Origin: Adiantum capillus-veneris
Taxonomy: Eukaryota; Streptophyta; Polypodiopsida; Polypodiales; Pteridaceae
Length of the DNA: 64,000 bases
Direction of reading: 5' to 3'
Assembly: GCA_014529385.2 (NCBI GenBank)
Contig: CM043953.1
Coordinates: forward strand, 90,837,842-90,901,841
Positions 11,547 to 23,200 of this stretch are shown in pieces (within the stretch, counting starts at the first letter, position 1; each line of letters opens with the position of its first letter). The notes below the pieces were generated by a model, which made no database searches, was not told where the DNA came from, and was given only the letters and a program-made list of their open reading frames with translations. The position numbers and the translations under genes were made by a program.

Positions 11547-12305
11547 CTACAGATTTTTTTTAGAGGCACAGACTAGTTCAAACTCTGCAAGTATAAGGTC
11601 AAGACAAAGAGTGATATATTTGGTAACATCCATAAAGATGCCATTGGAGGCATCAAATATCCATTTGAATTTATGCTTATGAATGTTGTAGGTGGGAAAA
11701 AGTACTGGTAGTTTAGTATCCTGAAGAGAACAACCCAGACTATCTAAGTGTTTTGAGATGTTATTGGTAACCTCTTGTAGAGATGTGTTGATTTTTGTGA
11801 ATTCCTTCCCAGATACCCGGGATTGTGCTGCTTTCCAAGCTAAGTTTTTGCAAATAAGAGTGGGACAATTAGAGATTTTATCCAGCCCTACTATAAACCA
11901 ATTCTTTGATAATTTTTGAAATTCATGCGCAAGTTGTGGTGTTATCCTAGAGCTATCTGTAGACAACCATTCTCTAGGAATTTGTGAGATTTTTTGAAAA
12001 AAACATTCTTCCACCATTTTGGTTAAGTCTAGTAGGACTGTCTTCTCTAGTCGGAGAGAATTAACAAGGTCAGTTAAGCAGCTCAATAGAGCTGATAAGG
12101 CAAGATATGGGTTTTTGGGAAAGTTAGGTATGTGATTAAGCCCATTAGCCAAGATTTTTCGGACTTTGATATTTTTAATGATGCCAAGATCACAAGTACA
12201 AACATGCACACCATATGTATCAAAGTCTTTGCAAAGTGTGACAAATTGATTGTAGATACATTCAGGAATTGAATTATATCTAAGAAAATCGTTGTTGTCT
12301 ACCAA
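11547..12305 (-). pseudogene. N-terminal part of the Penelope-like RT
   Basis: A 252-codon frame immediately upstream of motif A. Near its C-terminal third it carries NWFIVGLDKISNCPTLICKN, which fits the DK-N---V-C motif seen upstream of the fingers domain in Penelope-like RTs. PTYNIHKHKFKWIFDASNG fits the P-IHK---RPI motif (R is replaced here). It ends KKNL just before the shifted frame with motif A. The region before the DK motif is not recognised. The start Met at 12305 is simply the first in frame; coding text continues upstream in another frame (12529-12299). Confidence 0.6.
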
Positions 12306-12532
12306 ATTCTTGATAGATGGTTGATACTTCCAGCCAAAAAGTACATTGTCAAGTAATTTGTGGTTCCCAAAAAGTAAGTCAAAGAACTCACAAAAAAGTG
12401 TTTTAGGGTGTATCTAGTCAAGAAGCTCATTCTGAAAGAGACAATGTACGTAAATAAGTCTTGGCTTGGAGCTTTTTTGTTGAGAAATTGCCTTCCACAT
12501 GGGCTCACTGCCACCTGCATGTTCATCAATGA

Positions 12533-13210
12533 TTACAAATCAAGAAAGTTTCTGATTTTTGTGCTCTTGCCTCTTCCTCTAGTGTAGCTATGAGATTTCC
12601 CTCGATTAGAGGAAGAGCTAGGTGTCAAAAAAGATATAAAAAAGTTGGAAGTAGCAAGGGAATTGGGTCTTTTCAGTGAAGGGGAGTCATCTTCATCAAT
12701 ACAAGGCTTGAGTAATCTAGTGATAATCTTTACACCTTTGTAATTGGCATAAGTGGTTAGATAAATCCCAGGTTCATCAGACTTTAGTTCTTTCAAGATG
12801 TCCAGCATTAGCCCTCGAAAGATGTTGAAAGCAATTTGAGCAATTACTATCTGTTTAGCTTGGCCACCCAACCAAGAACAAATAAGGGAGAGATGAAAGT
12901 CCACTGATTTTTCAGGGAAGAGTAGGTCAAGATGGTTGAGAATAAACCAAATGGCATGGTCAAACCACATGATGGTGGATTTGGATGAAGCTTTAGGGTC
13001 AAGAAACTTGCAGACACATTTGACATAGGGTTGAAAAACATTCCAAATGGATTCTGTGTAGAAATCTCTTTTACTTTTGGCAAACTCCATGTTCCCCTTT
13101 GTTTGAATGTAGAGGCGTGTATTAGAAGGGCATTTGGAATGATCGATGAGGTTGAGGTTGAAGGGGGCTTTAAAGAGTTCCCCTTTGTCAAGGAATTGTC
13201 CACGTTTCAA
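12533..13210 (-). pseudogene. Upstream ORF of the Penelope-like relic
   Basis: A 225-codon frame on the same strand with no recognised domain. It ends in a Ser/Arg/Gly/Lys-rich basic tail (SSSSNRGKSHSYTRGRGKS), which could bind nucleic acid. The translation before this is ordinary, with aromatic and hydrophobic runs (IWFILNHLDLLFP). A 118-codon frame overlaps it on the same strand and is a shadow. It may be a separate ORF1 product or the N-terminal part of the RT polyprotein; the breaks make this undecidable. Confidence 0.45.
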
Positions 13211-13326
13211 AATTTTGAGTTTGCGTTCTTCTACAGTAGAGGCAGGGAGATTAGCTAGGTAGGCCTAGGCTTCACTAAGAATTGGTGCTAGAAAGGCTTT
13301 GTTAGGTAAGACCCAGAGTTGATGGT

Positions 13327-14090
13327 CTACCCCAAAAGATTCAATTTCAATCTACCTAACGGGTAGGAAAGGAAAGACTTGGAGATTTTTGATACCATTT
13401 CTAAGAGGTTAGAGTCATTGAGGGAACAAAGATTACTATAAAATTCTTTGACGGCTTCCAGAGTTACACTATCTCTACAAAAGATACCACCTGTTTGAGG
13501 GATAGCTGGAGTAGCTGGGGTGCTGATAAAAGACGGATTGAGGCTACATAGTTTTTTCAAAAAAGTTGGACAAATCAGCTCCTGAAGATGAGAATAGGGA
13601 AAGCTCATGTTGATATTGTACAGAAAGTATAGGAAGTTGGGATTTGTACTAGGAAAGCAGATTAACACCATCTTTGGAATCCTTGTCCAAGGTAGCCAAA
13701 ACTTTGAACCAATCATTGAAAGACAAAATGTGAAAAATAGACATCTTTTTGTATGTGGTAAGAGCCGGGTCATATATTAGTTGGGAAGCATCCAAGCTGC
13801 TAATACATCTGAGGACAAGAGATGTTGCTACAGAAAGGGGTTCAGAGGATAATTCCAAGCCTTGCGAGAGAGCAAGGGTCTGCAATATACAAAAAAGAGT
13901 AGTGAGGCTATGACTGCTTTTTGTAGTAAGTAACACAATTTTTGGCTTTTCTAGCCAGAAAGGATCGAGTAATAACTGCTAGGTCTTTTCTGGACTATGG
14001 TCTTTTAGGTAAAATTTAATCTGTTTTAGAATCCTTGTATGATTCTTTGGGTTGTAATCTACTTTCATGCAAGCTGTCATTCTAAAGTGT
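13327..14090 (-). pseudogene. First coding segment of the Penelope-like relic
   Basis: Frames at 13936-13649 and 13773-13327 overlap on the minus strand. Coding-like text can be followed further upstream to about 14090 (TACMKVDYNPKNHTRILKQI) in the frame that reaches 13936 after one stop. The text is leucine/serine-rich and unrecognised. Its end at 13327 is followed, after a gap, by the ORF at 13210-12533. I read the series 14090 to 10800 as one element. Confidence 0.4.
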
Positions 14091-14344
14091 TTGTGCTCCT
14101 GAAAGGAAATATATAAATATGATCAGTCTTGTAGATTGGGCATGCACTCCTTAAACCGGCAAAGTCAGAGACTATGATAGCCATGAGCAGGAGACCAGAC
14201 ATTTAGTCTATGAAGGACCACCTAACACCAGCCAACAAGTCAAGGGATTACAGATTGTGGGTCCAACTTCGAGCTAAGTCTCATAACAAGTTTCTAAAGC
14301 CAACGTCCCGGTTTCACCATAAAAATGGAAAAACCTTTTTAGGA

Positions 14345-14705
14345 CGTGTGTGTAGATGTTTTAATATAAATAATAACACATTATTTGAACTTTTACATTC
14401 AAAAGACAGCTGGCTCCAGAGAAAGGAAAATGATAAGCATAAAACCAACTCAGTCTTAGAATTATTATTGTACAATGCTTATAAGAATGAAGCCTCATTC
14501 CAGTACATATATCAGAAGTACTTCCCTTGTTGTAGGTGTATGTGTAATCATGTGTGGACAACTGCTTTTAAGCCAAAAAAAACTTCTAAGATAAGATAGA
14601 GTCCTTACCTGCATCCATCCAAACAAAACAACAGATATGTTAGCCTTGGATGAGGTATCAATGGACTATACCAATTGTTATCCATGTCCATCTCTTAACT
14701 CTTTT
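14345..14705 (+). repeat. Block C, copy 2
   Basis: Direct repeat of 8299-8665, starting from a remnant cgtgtgtgtagatg where copy 1 has the long (tg)n run. Downstream, to about 14935, I see no feature other than a cccccttat / ctcccccc rich stretch. Confidence 0.75.
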
Positions 14706-14939
14706 TTACTTACAAGCTTAGTCCAAAGTATTTATGATGTTTTTTCTAAAAGGTTTTATCATCCCAAAGTTTATTTAGTACTTTAATCTTACCAGAGGGC
14801 CATACCCCCTTATACTCCAAGTGGTATGCTCCCCCCTTTTTATTTAAAAAACACACTTTTTGAGTTTTTATCGCCAAATTAATGAGGCTCCGTCTATAAA
14901 GAAGCCTAAATACCATTAACGAGTTCAAGCTTGTTGTTG

Positions 14940-15540
14940 TTTATTTAGAACTAATAATGTTTATGTTAATATGGAATCCAATCCTTCCTAATTTTATAAG
15001 TCACAATCTCATAGCAAGCCAAGTGGGAGAGACCTTTTGTGGTACCCTAGCCCGTCCAACTCTCAAACCAATAAACAAGGGCAAGCTATGAATGCAAATA
15101 GTGTATTGCATTATCTCAACCAATCAACTAATATCGAACAGGTTCATAAATGGAATGCAACCGGGTCATATTCCCCCGAAGTAGCCATCATTTATAAAAA
15201 CATGGCAGCGTCAGCATATAGATGGGCAAAAAACGACCCCAAAATTCACTAACCCAAATGGTGGGTTTTACCAGATTTTAAAAGTGACAATCGTCATGAT
15301 GTCAAGTTACAGTGATAGTACCAAGTGTAAGAACCAATAAACATCCGGGGTCTACCCCCCATCCCAAAGTTCCATTATGTACCGACAGGTTACTTGCTAT
15401 TCCAATGTCAATCCAAGCAGCAGTTACCATATACTTCTCTTCAGCATCAATGCGTTAAAAACCCCCTTTTTTATACTTAGTCAACCCAAAACGGTGGGCT
15501 TTGCCATGCTTAAATCCACAGTGGTCATGATGCCAAGCTT
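14940..15540 (-). repeat. Block A, copy 2 (inverted)
   Basis: Reverse-complement match to 6690-7258 over most of its length, with numerous substitutions. It starts gtttatttagaact and ends near gtggtcatgatgcc. In both locations block A lies directly before block B, but in opposite orientations. Confidence 0.75.
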
Positions 15541-15544
15541 AAGT

Positions 15545-17045
<1,501 letters not shown>

Positions 17046-18160
17046 AGAGAGCGCGCACATGCGAAATATTCCAAATACAAATGACTTTAACATGTCAATT
17101 TTGATAACAACTACATTCTGAAGCTTTGTAATCTCGAGCTCTATCTACAGCTTCTTTTGAAAATTACAGACAAAAAAATACATATTATGAATAAAACAGC
17201 AGGTAGAGGGCCATACCCAAAACATGAAAAAACTATTAGTGACTTATGTTGGCGTGTAGAGCTCACTCTCATATTTGAAAACCAACTTCATGCAATGGAG
17301 ATACAAGGAGACAACACACATAGGTAGACATGGCACGTTGAGCGTTCAATTCATTATCCCAAAAAACTTGTGTCCATTTCGTAAAAATTGGCCTTTATAC
17401 TTGTGCCAATTGTCAAAATTAGGTCCCCTAGCCAATATGGCTCATAAAATCGAAAAACTAAGTGCCATGGGTAAATGTACTACAAGCAGATTGATGATCC
17501 ACATAACCGGATGCAAACAAGCCTCAGAGGACTGGTCTAGAACAATACATAACATCTTGTAATAAGTAAAGCCAAGGAGTAGGAATGGTTTCTCTGTCAA
17601 GCAGATAACTTGTAATCCTTTGACCCTCAAGGCTCGGTCTGAGCTCAAGGATTGGTGTATATTTCTGTTCTTAATACTATCCACTCACAATTGTGAGTTT
17701 TGCAAAAAAAAAAAAAAATTACTACAAGCTGGAATCCATTGGCATTGATCTAATGAATAAGAGCTAGCCTTTACATTTCTAAAAATAAACAATGGGATCC
17801 TGCTTTCAATTGTTAACTCTGCAGCTAACAAATATCCTCTTCAAAAAACCATCAAAAAAGTGCACTTACTTTTTGAAAAGCACTTTTGCCTTCATGAGGA
17901 AAATGCCTTCTAAAATACATTACAATTCCAATAATAAAAAGCATTTATAAATCTAATTACAACCTTTTAAAATACATTACAATCCTAATTATAATAAAGA
18001 ACATTTAGAAATGAAAAAAAAAACACATCATAAAAAGTGTAACCCTTGATGTTATCTTTCCTTGAGATCATATTTATCCTTGACTACAACTTTCCTTAAA
18101 AAGCGTTTTGGAGTATTTTCTTTCTATAGCCTCAAACTTTATTCTAATCTCCTTAAAGGA
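17046..18160. other. Intergenic, no gene seen
   Basis: AT-rich sequence without a supported gene. There is a 14-base A run at about 17705, and a loose duplication of aaatacattacaat at about 17915 and 17961. Short open frames here look random. Confidence 0.5.
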
Positions 18161-18310
18161 TTTGAAGATATTCAATCATTAAACTTCGATGGGGCTCGTA
18201 CCAAAAGACAATTTTGGTATTTTTAATATCTTCAATCATTTGAAGATATTCAATCATTAAACTTCGATGGGGCTCGTACCAAAAGACAATTTTGGTATTT
18301 TTAATACTTT
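18161..18310. repeat. 78-bp tandem duplication
   Basis: The copy starting at 18161 (tttgaagatattcaatcatt) recurs at 18239 almost without change, through aaacttcgatggggctcgta and attttggtatttttaata. Confidence 0.95.
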
Positions 18311-18368
18311 TTTACAACATAGTTGTACATAAGGGGTATCTTGGGTAATTCATTGGGGCTTCAAGAAG

Positions 18369-18584
18369 CAAGGCTAGAACAATACATTTTTTCTAACCGA
18401 ACAAAATAAGGGGAAACTTGAAATTCTCCCGGTTTTTAGGTCAAAATTTGAAGCTTTTGCCGGTGATTACACTAAAACTTGTGTAAATTTGCCAGTTTTC
18501 TTAAAGGCAAGCTCAAAATCTAACCGGGATTTTATAATTTCAACCGGTTAAAATACAATAGACCCCGGTTTTTTTCTCACACTG
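18369..18584 (-). mobile_element. hAT-type MITE, copy 1 (216 bp)
   Basis: Short non-autonomous element with imperfect terminal inverted repeats (minus strand: CAGTGTGAGAAAAA at one end, CAAGGCTAGAACAA at the other) and an 8-bp target duplication (tcaagaag / tcaaggag, one mismatch). The same sequence occurs at 25846-26056 and 36213-36428. An 8-bp duplication with CA-starting ends is the hAT superfamily signature. A related unoccupied site at 35596-35656 supports the ends. It encodes nothing. Confidence 0.85.
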
Positions 18585-18986
18585 TCAAGGAGTGAAAAGT
18601 TTAAAGAAAAGCAAAAGGAAAGGGCAAGGGAGACACAGCCGGTTGGAGAATGGTCTCATGTTCCCCCCGCTAAACTTGGGGTATGATATCAAAATACCCC
18701 GTGAAAATTCCCTTGTACCTATTTTGGTTGAATTGTTCAAGATTTTATGATCTTTATTCCTTTTTGACAATTCAGATCCGTTTTTGAGTGCCTGATTGCC
18801 TCGCCAAAAAGGCAATTATGTCTAAAATTGATGGAGTCTATATAACCAACTCAAATTCTAGTTTTATCAACTTGTATTGATAGACAATCAGTCTTCTTAT
18901 AAAAAGCTATAATTTTTTCTATTTCATGTCGAGACCGGGGGTATTTTGAGAATTCTGGAAAATTTGAAGGTGTTTTGGGAATTCAT
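18585..18986. other. Intergenic flank of the copia element
   Basis: No gene seen. Its first 30 bases (ctttaaacttttcactcctt on the minus strand) are the other flank of the MITE target and recur near 35605. Confidence 0.5.
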
Positions 18987-19207
18987 TGTTGTGATTAAAG
19001 CCCAAGTGGCCTCTTATGCGGATATGGCCGGCCGCCCGCCTAACTCACTTACCTCTAACTCTTTGTATATACTAACATATTCTTTGTGAATACTAAGGAT
19101 TTGGGAGATAACCCTTCTAACAGATCTCTGCGTACTGTGTACTGTGTAAGCTCACTGTGTGTGTGTGTGAGAGAGAGAGTCGACCCACGCTCCGCTCCGC
19201 GACTTCA
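18987..19207 (+). repeat. 5' LTR of the copia element
   Basis: Starts TGTTGTGATTAAAG and ends CGACTTCA. It differs from the 3' LTR at two sites (T/G at the sixth base, and g/a near base 53). It contains ttgtatatac, a plausible TATA box, and near its end gtgtgtgtgtgagagagaga, so part of the LTR is itself simple repeat. It is short for a copia LTR. Confidence 0.97.
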
Positions 19208-19209
19208 AT

Positions 19210-19221
19210 TGGTATCAGAGC
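19210..19221 (+). other. Primer-binding site (initiator tRNA-Met)
   Basis: TGGTATCAGAGC, two bases after the 5' LTR, complementary to the 3' end of plant initiator tRNA-Met, which primes minus-strand DNA synthesis in most plant LTR elements. Confidence 0.95.
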
Positions 19222-20264
19222 CTTGGTTCAGTGCGGATTTGCGCAATCGCGCGCGCGCGCACTTTTCCGGCAGATTCTGGATCCGGAGTTCGAAGATTCA
19301 CACTCGGCGTTCCGGGAGCGTTTCCAGCAGGCGACCTGGGGTTTTACCCCCCTTTCGAAGCCGTTTATGCCCTCAGAATTTCGTTCTGAGCACTACAGCA
19401 GAAGATAGATTTCAGCCGCAAAGAAATCCGTCTTGTGTAGATTGGCAAGCAGGAGGTGGTCGACATCAATATCGACATCGACATACATCACTTATTCGTC
19501 TTCAGAGCATCATCTATAGACCAGGTACACATATATATCATCAGATATATATATTGCAGTCTGCATTGCTACTTCTTGTGCTTGCCAGGTTCCAGGGGAG
19601 GTGTGGCCATACGACGGCTTGACACCACTGGCATGTATTGCAGATTGATGTACTGTGATTGTGGGTCTGCTAGTTGTGAGTCACGCTAGCAGACAGACCG
19701 CCGCAGCGGTCATAGGACAGTGATTGGTCTATTATAGGATGTATGCTAGTTCTGGGCAGTTTGCTGAGCCATCTGAGAGGGTCGTGTGTGAGGTTTTTTG
19801 AAGCCAAGCACTGGGGGCTGGGTTACCCAGTGTGAGGTGGATTAGGTTGCTGGAGTTCCCCTCTACACGCATCCTCTTCGGCGACTTTTATCCCTTAGGA
19901 TGTATGACTTTGTGTAGACACTGGATTGCATCTTATGCGTCAGGCCGTTGAGGCATTGTTCAGGGTTCAGTCTTGAGACAGATACAGGTTCTGTCATCGC
20001 CCAGAGAGGAGACAGTGTATGCTTACAGGACAGCATATTACAAGGATTTTTTAGATTTGTCATTGGTCAGCTATTTATGATTGTTTCTTGAGCTATCTTT
20101 TGGTTCCCAGAGCTCAGTTTACAGGGGAGACTCTGTCAAAAAATTTCAAAATACTGACAGTTCCTGAGGAGAGGTGTTCAGCTTGTTGATTACAGCTTGT
20201 TTACTGTGTACAGAGGCCAGTTTACAGGGGAAACTCTGCCGGATTTTTCTCAGGAGTAAACAGT
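19222..20264 (+). other. Untranslated leader of the copia element
   Basis: About 1.04 kb between the primer-binding site and the gag-pol start. Short open frames in it are not conserved-looking. A phrase near its end is duplicated (cagtttacaggggagactct at about 20115 and cagtttacaggggaaactct at about 20219). The leader probably carries packaging and dimerisation signals; I cannot localise them. Confidence 0.7.
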
Positions 20265-23200
20265 TTGGCAGATATGGCATCTTCTCACAGTGAGACTCTT
20301 TACAACATAAAGAAGCTGGATGGCACAAACTTTCCATTCTGGAAGAAGCAGATTTGGCAGGTTTTGGTGCAGAAAAAACAAGTGAAGCCACTGAAGCTCA
20401 AAGGGGAGAGACCAGAATTTATGGCTGAAGATGAATGGGAAGAGCTTGACGAGTTAGCTTGTTCCACAATCATGCTGACACTGGCAGAAAATGTTTACTT
20501 CAACGTAGCAGAAGAGACTACAGCGTATGGCGTATGGCAAAAGCTATGTGATATGTACGAGAAACAAAGTGCTGCTTCTCAGATTTACTGGCTCAAGAAA
20601 TTGGTGGATTTGAAGATGAAGGAAGGGACAGCCATGTCAAATCATCTGAATGAATTTCACTCAATTTTTAGCCAGTTAACAGCACAGGAGATAGTCTTTC
20701 CAGATTCAGTGAAGGCTATGTTTCTCTTAATCACTTTGCCAGACAGTTGGGATACTTTTCGTACAGCGTTAAGTAATTCTGTCGTGCCAGAAGGTCTTAC
20801 AAGTGCCAATGTAGAAGGCAGCTTGCTCACAGAGGAAGTGAACAGGAAGAACATTGACAAAGGCAAAGGCAATAGTGCTTTGGTCGTTCGAGGGAGACAA
20901 CAGTTTAAAGAGAAGAAGGGTAAGAAGGCACAAAACCGAAGTAAGTCTCGTGATTCGAAGTCAAAGGATGACATAGAATGCTACCATTGTGGCAAGAAGG
21001 GTCACATGAAGCGAGACTGTACGAAGTGGAAACAAGAAAAAGGCAAAACAAAGAGTTCTGAGCAAGATGAAAAGAAGAGTTCAGTGAAGATTGAAGAGGT
21101 GAATGTCACAGGATCTGGTTCAGACAGTGATTCTGGTATAGCAGCTGGTGACATCTTCCTTACAAGCAATCTTGATTCTGTTTTCTTGACTGCAGAGGAT
21201 GGACATGCTATGAGTGATTGGATTATCGACTCAGGGGCATCTTTACATGTTTCTCCGCACAAAGAGTGGTTTACATCATATGTGGCTACTAAAGACTATG
21301 TCAGACTTGGCAATGAGCAGGTTTGTGACATACTTGGAGTGGGAGATGTGCAGTTGAAGTTTCAGAATGGCTCTTCTTTATGGCTCAAGAATGTCAGACA
21401 TGTTCCAGCAATCCGAAAGAGCTTGATTAGTACAGGGAAGTTGGATGATGCGGGTTATGTGACAGTTTTTGGGAACAGCGCTTGGAAGATCTCCAAAGGT
21501 TCGATGACTGTAGCACATGGCAGCAAGTCAGGAACTCTGTACACTTTACATGTTTCAGAGGTTAAAAACCATGTAATTAATGTGATTGAGCAGCCAAGTG
21601 TGTCACTGTGGCATCGTAGGTTGGGACATATGTCAAAAAGAGGAATGGAAATACTTTCTCATTATGGTTATTTGCCTGGCTTTTCATTTCAAGATTTCGA
21701 GTTTTGTGAGCATTGTGTTTATGGTAAGCAAACACAGGAACCGCACAGATCAAAGAGGAATCATAGGGACGAACGGTTAGCTCTTGTACACAGTGACCTA
21801 TGCGGACCAATGCCTAGTTTGTCACTAGGGGGAGCAGCGTACTTTTGTACATTCATAGATGACTATTCTCGCAAAGTATGGGTTTACTTCTTGAAGCACA
21901 AGGATGAGGTGCTCAAGGTCTTTAAGACATTCTTGCAGCTGGTGGAGAATCAGAGTGGTCAGAAGCTGAAGTGCTTGAGAACTGACAATGGTGGAGAGTA
22001 CGTTTCCAAAGCTTTTCAAGACTTTTGTCAAGAAAAAGGGATTAAGCGGGAACTTACTGCACCATATAATCCTTCACAGAATGGGGTTGCAGAACGTATG
22101 AATAGGACCATACAAGAGAAGGTCAGAAGCATGTTGTCAAATGCTGAGTTGCCTGATGGATTTTGGGCGGAAGCAGTGGCTACAGCAGTCCATTTGATCA
22201 ACAGGTCTCCTAGTAGGGTTCTGGATAAGAGTGCAGTGGCCGAGATGCTATGGACAGGCAAGGCACCTTCGTATAAGCATCTCAGAGTCTTTGGTTGTGA
22301 AGCTTATAGCCATATTCCTAAGGAGTTCAGAAATAAGTTAGAACCAAAGAGCAAGAAGTGTATATTTCTTGGCTACGGAGAATCGGGCGAGATGGGTTAC
22401 CGGCTTTGGGATCCTGAGTCCAGAAAGCTTATTCGTAGCAATGATGTGCATTTCAATGAAGCCAAGTTTCACGCTAAGCCAGAGAAGACAGAGGAGATCA
22501 GAAGAGTTGTCTTCAGGGAAGATGGACCTAGTGCTAGCACATCAAGACAGCATGGTCAGGCTCAGGAACAGCCTATAGTGGCTAGAGAGGCAGAATCAGT
22601 TGTGGTGAGACGTTCTGAGCGTGTCTCCAAACCACCTGATCGTTATGTGCCATCTCTAAATTATGTCATGCTCACAGATTGCGGAGAACCATCTTGTTAC
22701 AAGGAAGCATTACAAGTGGTTGACTCGAAAAAATGGCAGTTGGCCATGCAGTCAGAGATGACAGCTCTGCATAAAAACCAGACATGGAAGTTGGTTAAAT
22801 TACCACAGGGCAAAAAGGCTCTACCTTGTAAATGGGTTTACAGGTATAAGATCACCGCTCATGATAGTCAGCCAAAGTACAAAGCAAGGCTTGTTGCCAA
22901 GGGCTTTAAGCAAGAACAAGGCATTGACTTTGATGAAGTCTTCTCTCCAGTGGTCAAGATGACTACATTGAGATGCTTTCTTGCATTGGTTGCTATATTG
23001 GATTTGGTGTTGCACCAAATGGATGTCAAGACAGCGTTCTTGCATGGTGATTTAGATGTGGAAATTTACATGCAGCAGCCAGAAGGGTTTGTTGAGAAAG
23101 GCATGGAACATTTGGTATGCCAGTTGTTAAAGAGTCTTTATGGCTTAAAACAATCACCGAGGGCATGGTACCATAAGTTCCACCAGTTTATGCTTTCTCA

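Larger units (their letters stand above)
10590..14110 (-). mobile_element. Penelope-like retroelement relic
   Basis: About 3.5 kb of decayed minus-strand coding sequence ends in a reverse transcriptase that resembles Penelope-like elements rather than LTR elements or typical plant LINEs. Before the RT comes about 1.6 kb of other coding sequence with no recognised domain. No GIY-YIG endonuclease was recognised in any frame, so it could be an endonuclease-lacking type, or the domain could be lost. (tg) tracts lie near both ends (10385-10493, and a short one at 14345). The RT signature is visible in the sequence; the family assignment is inference from the motif set. Confidence 0.6.
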
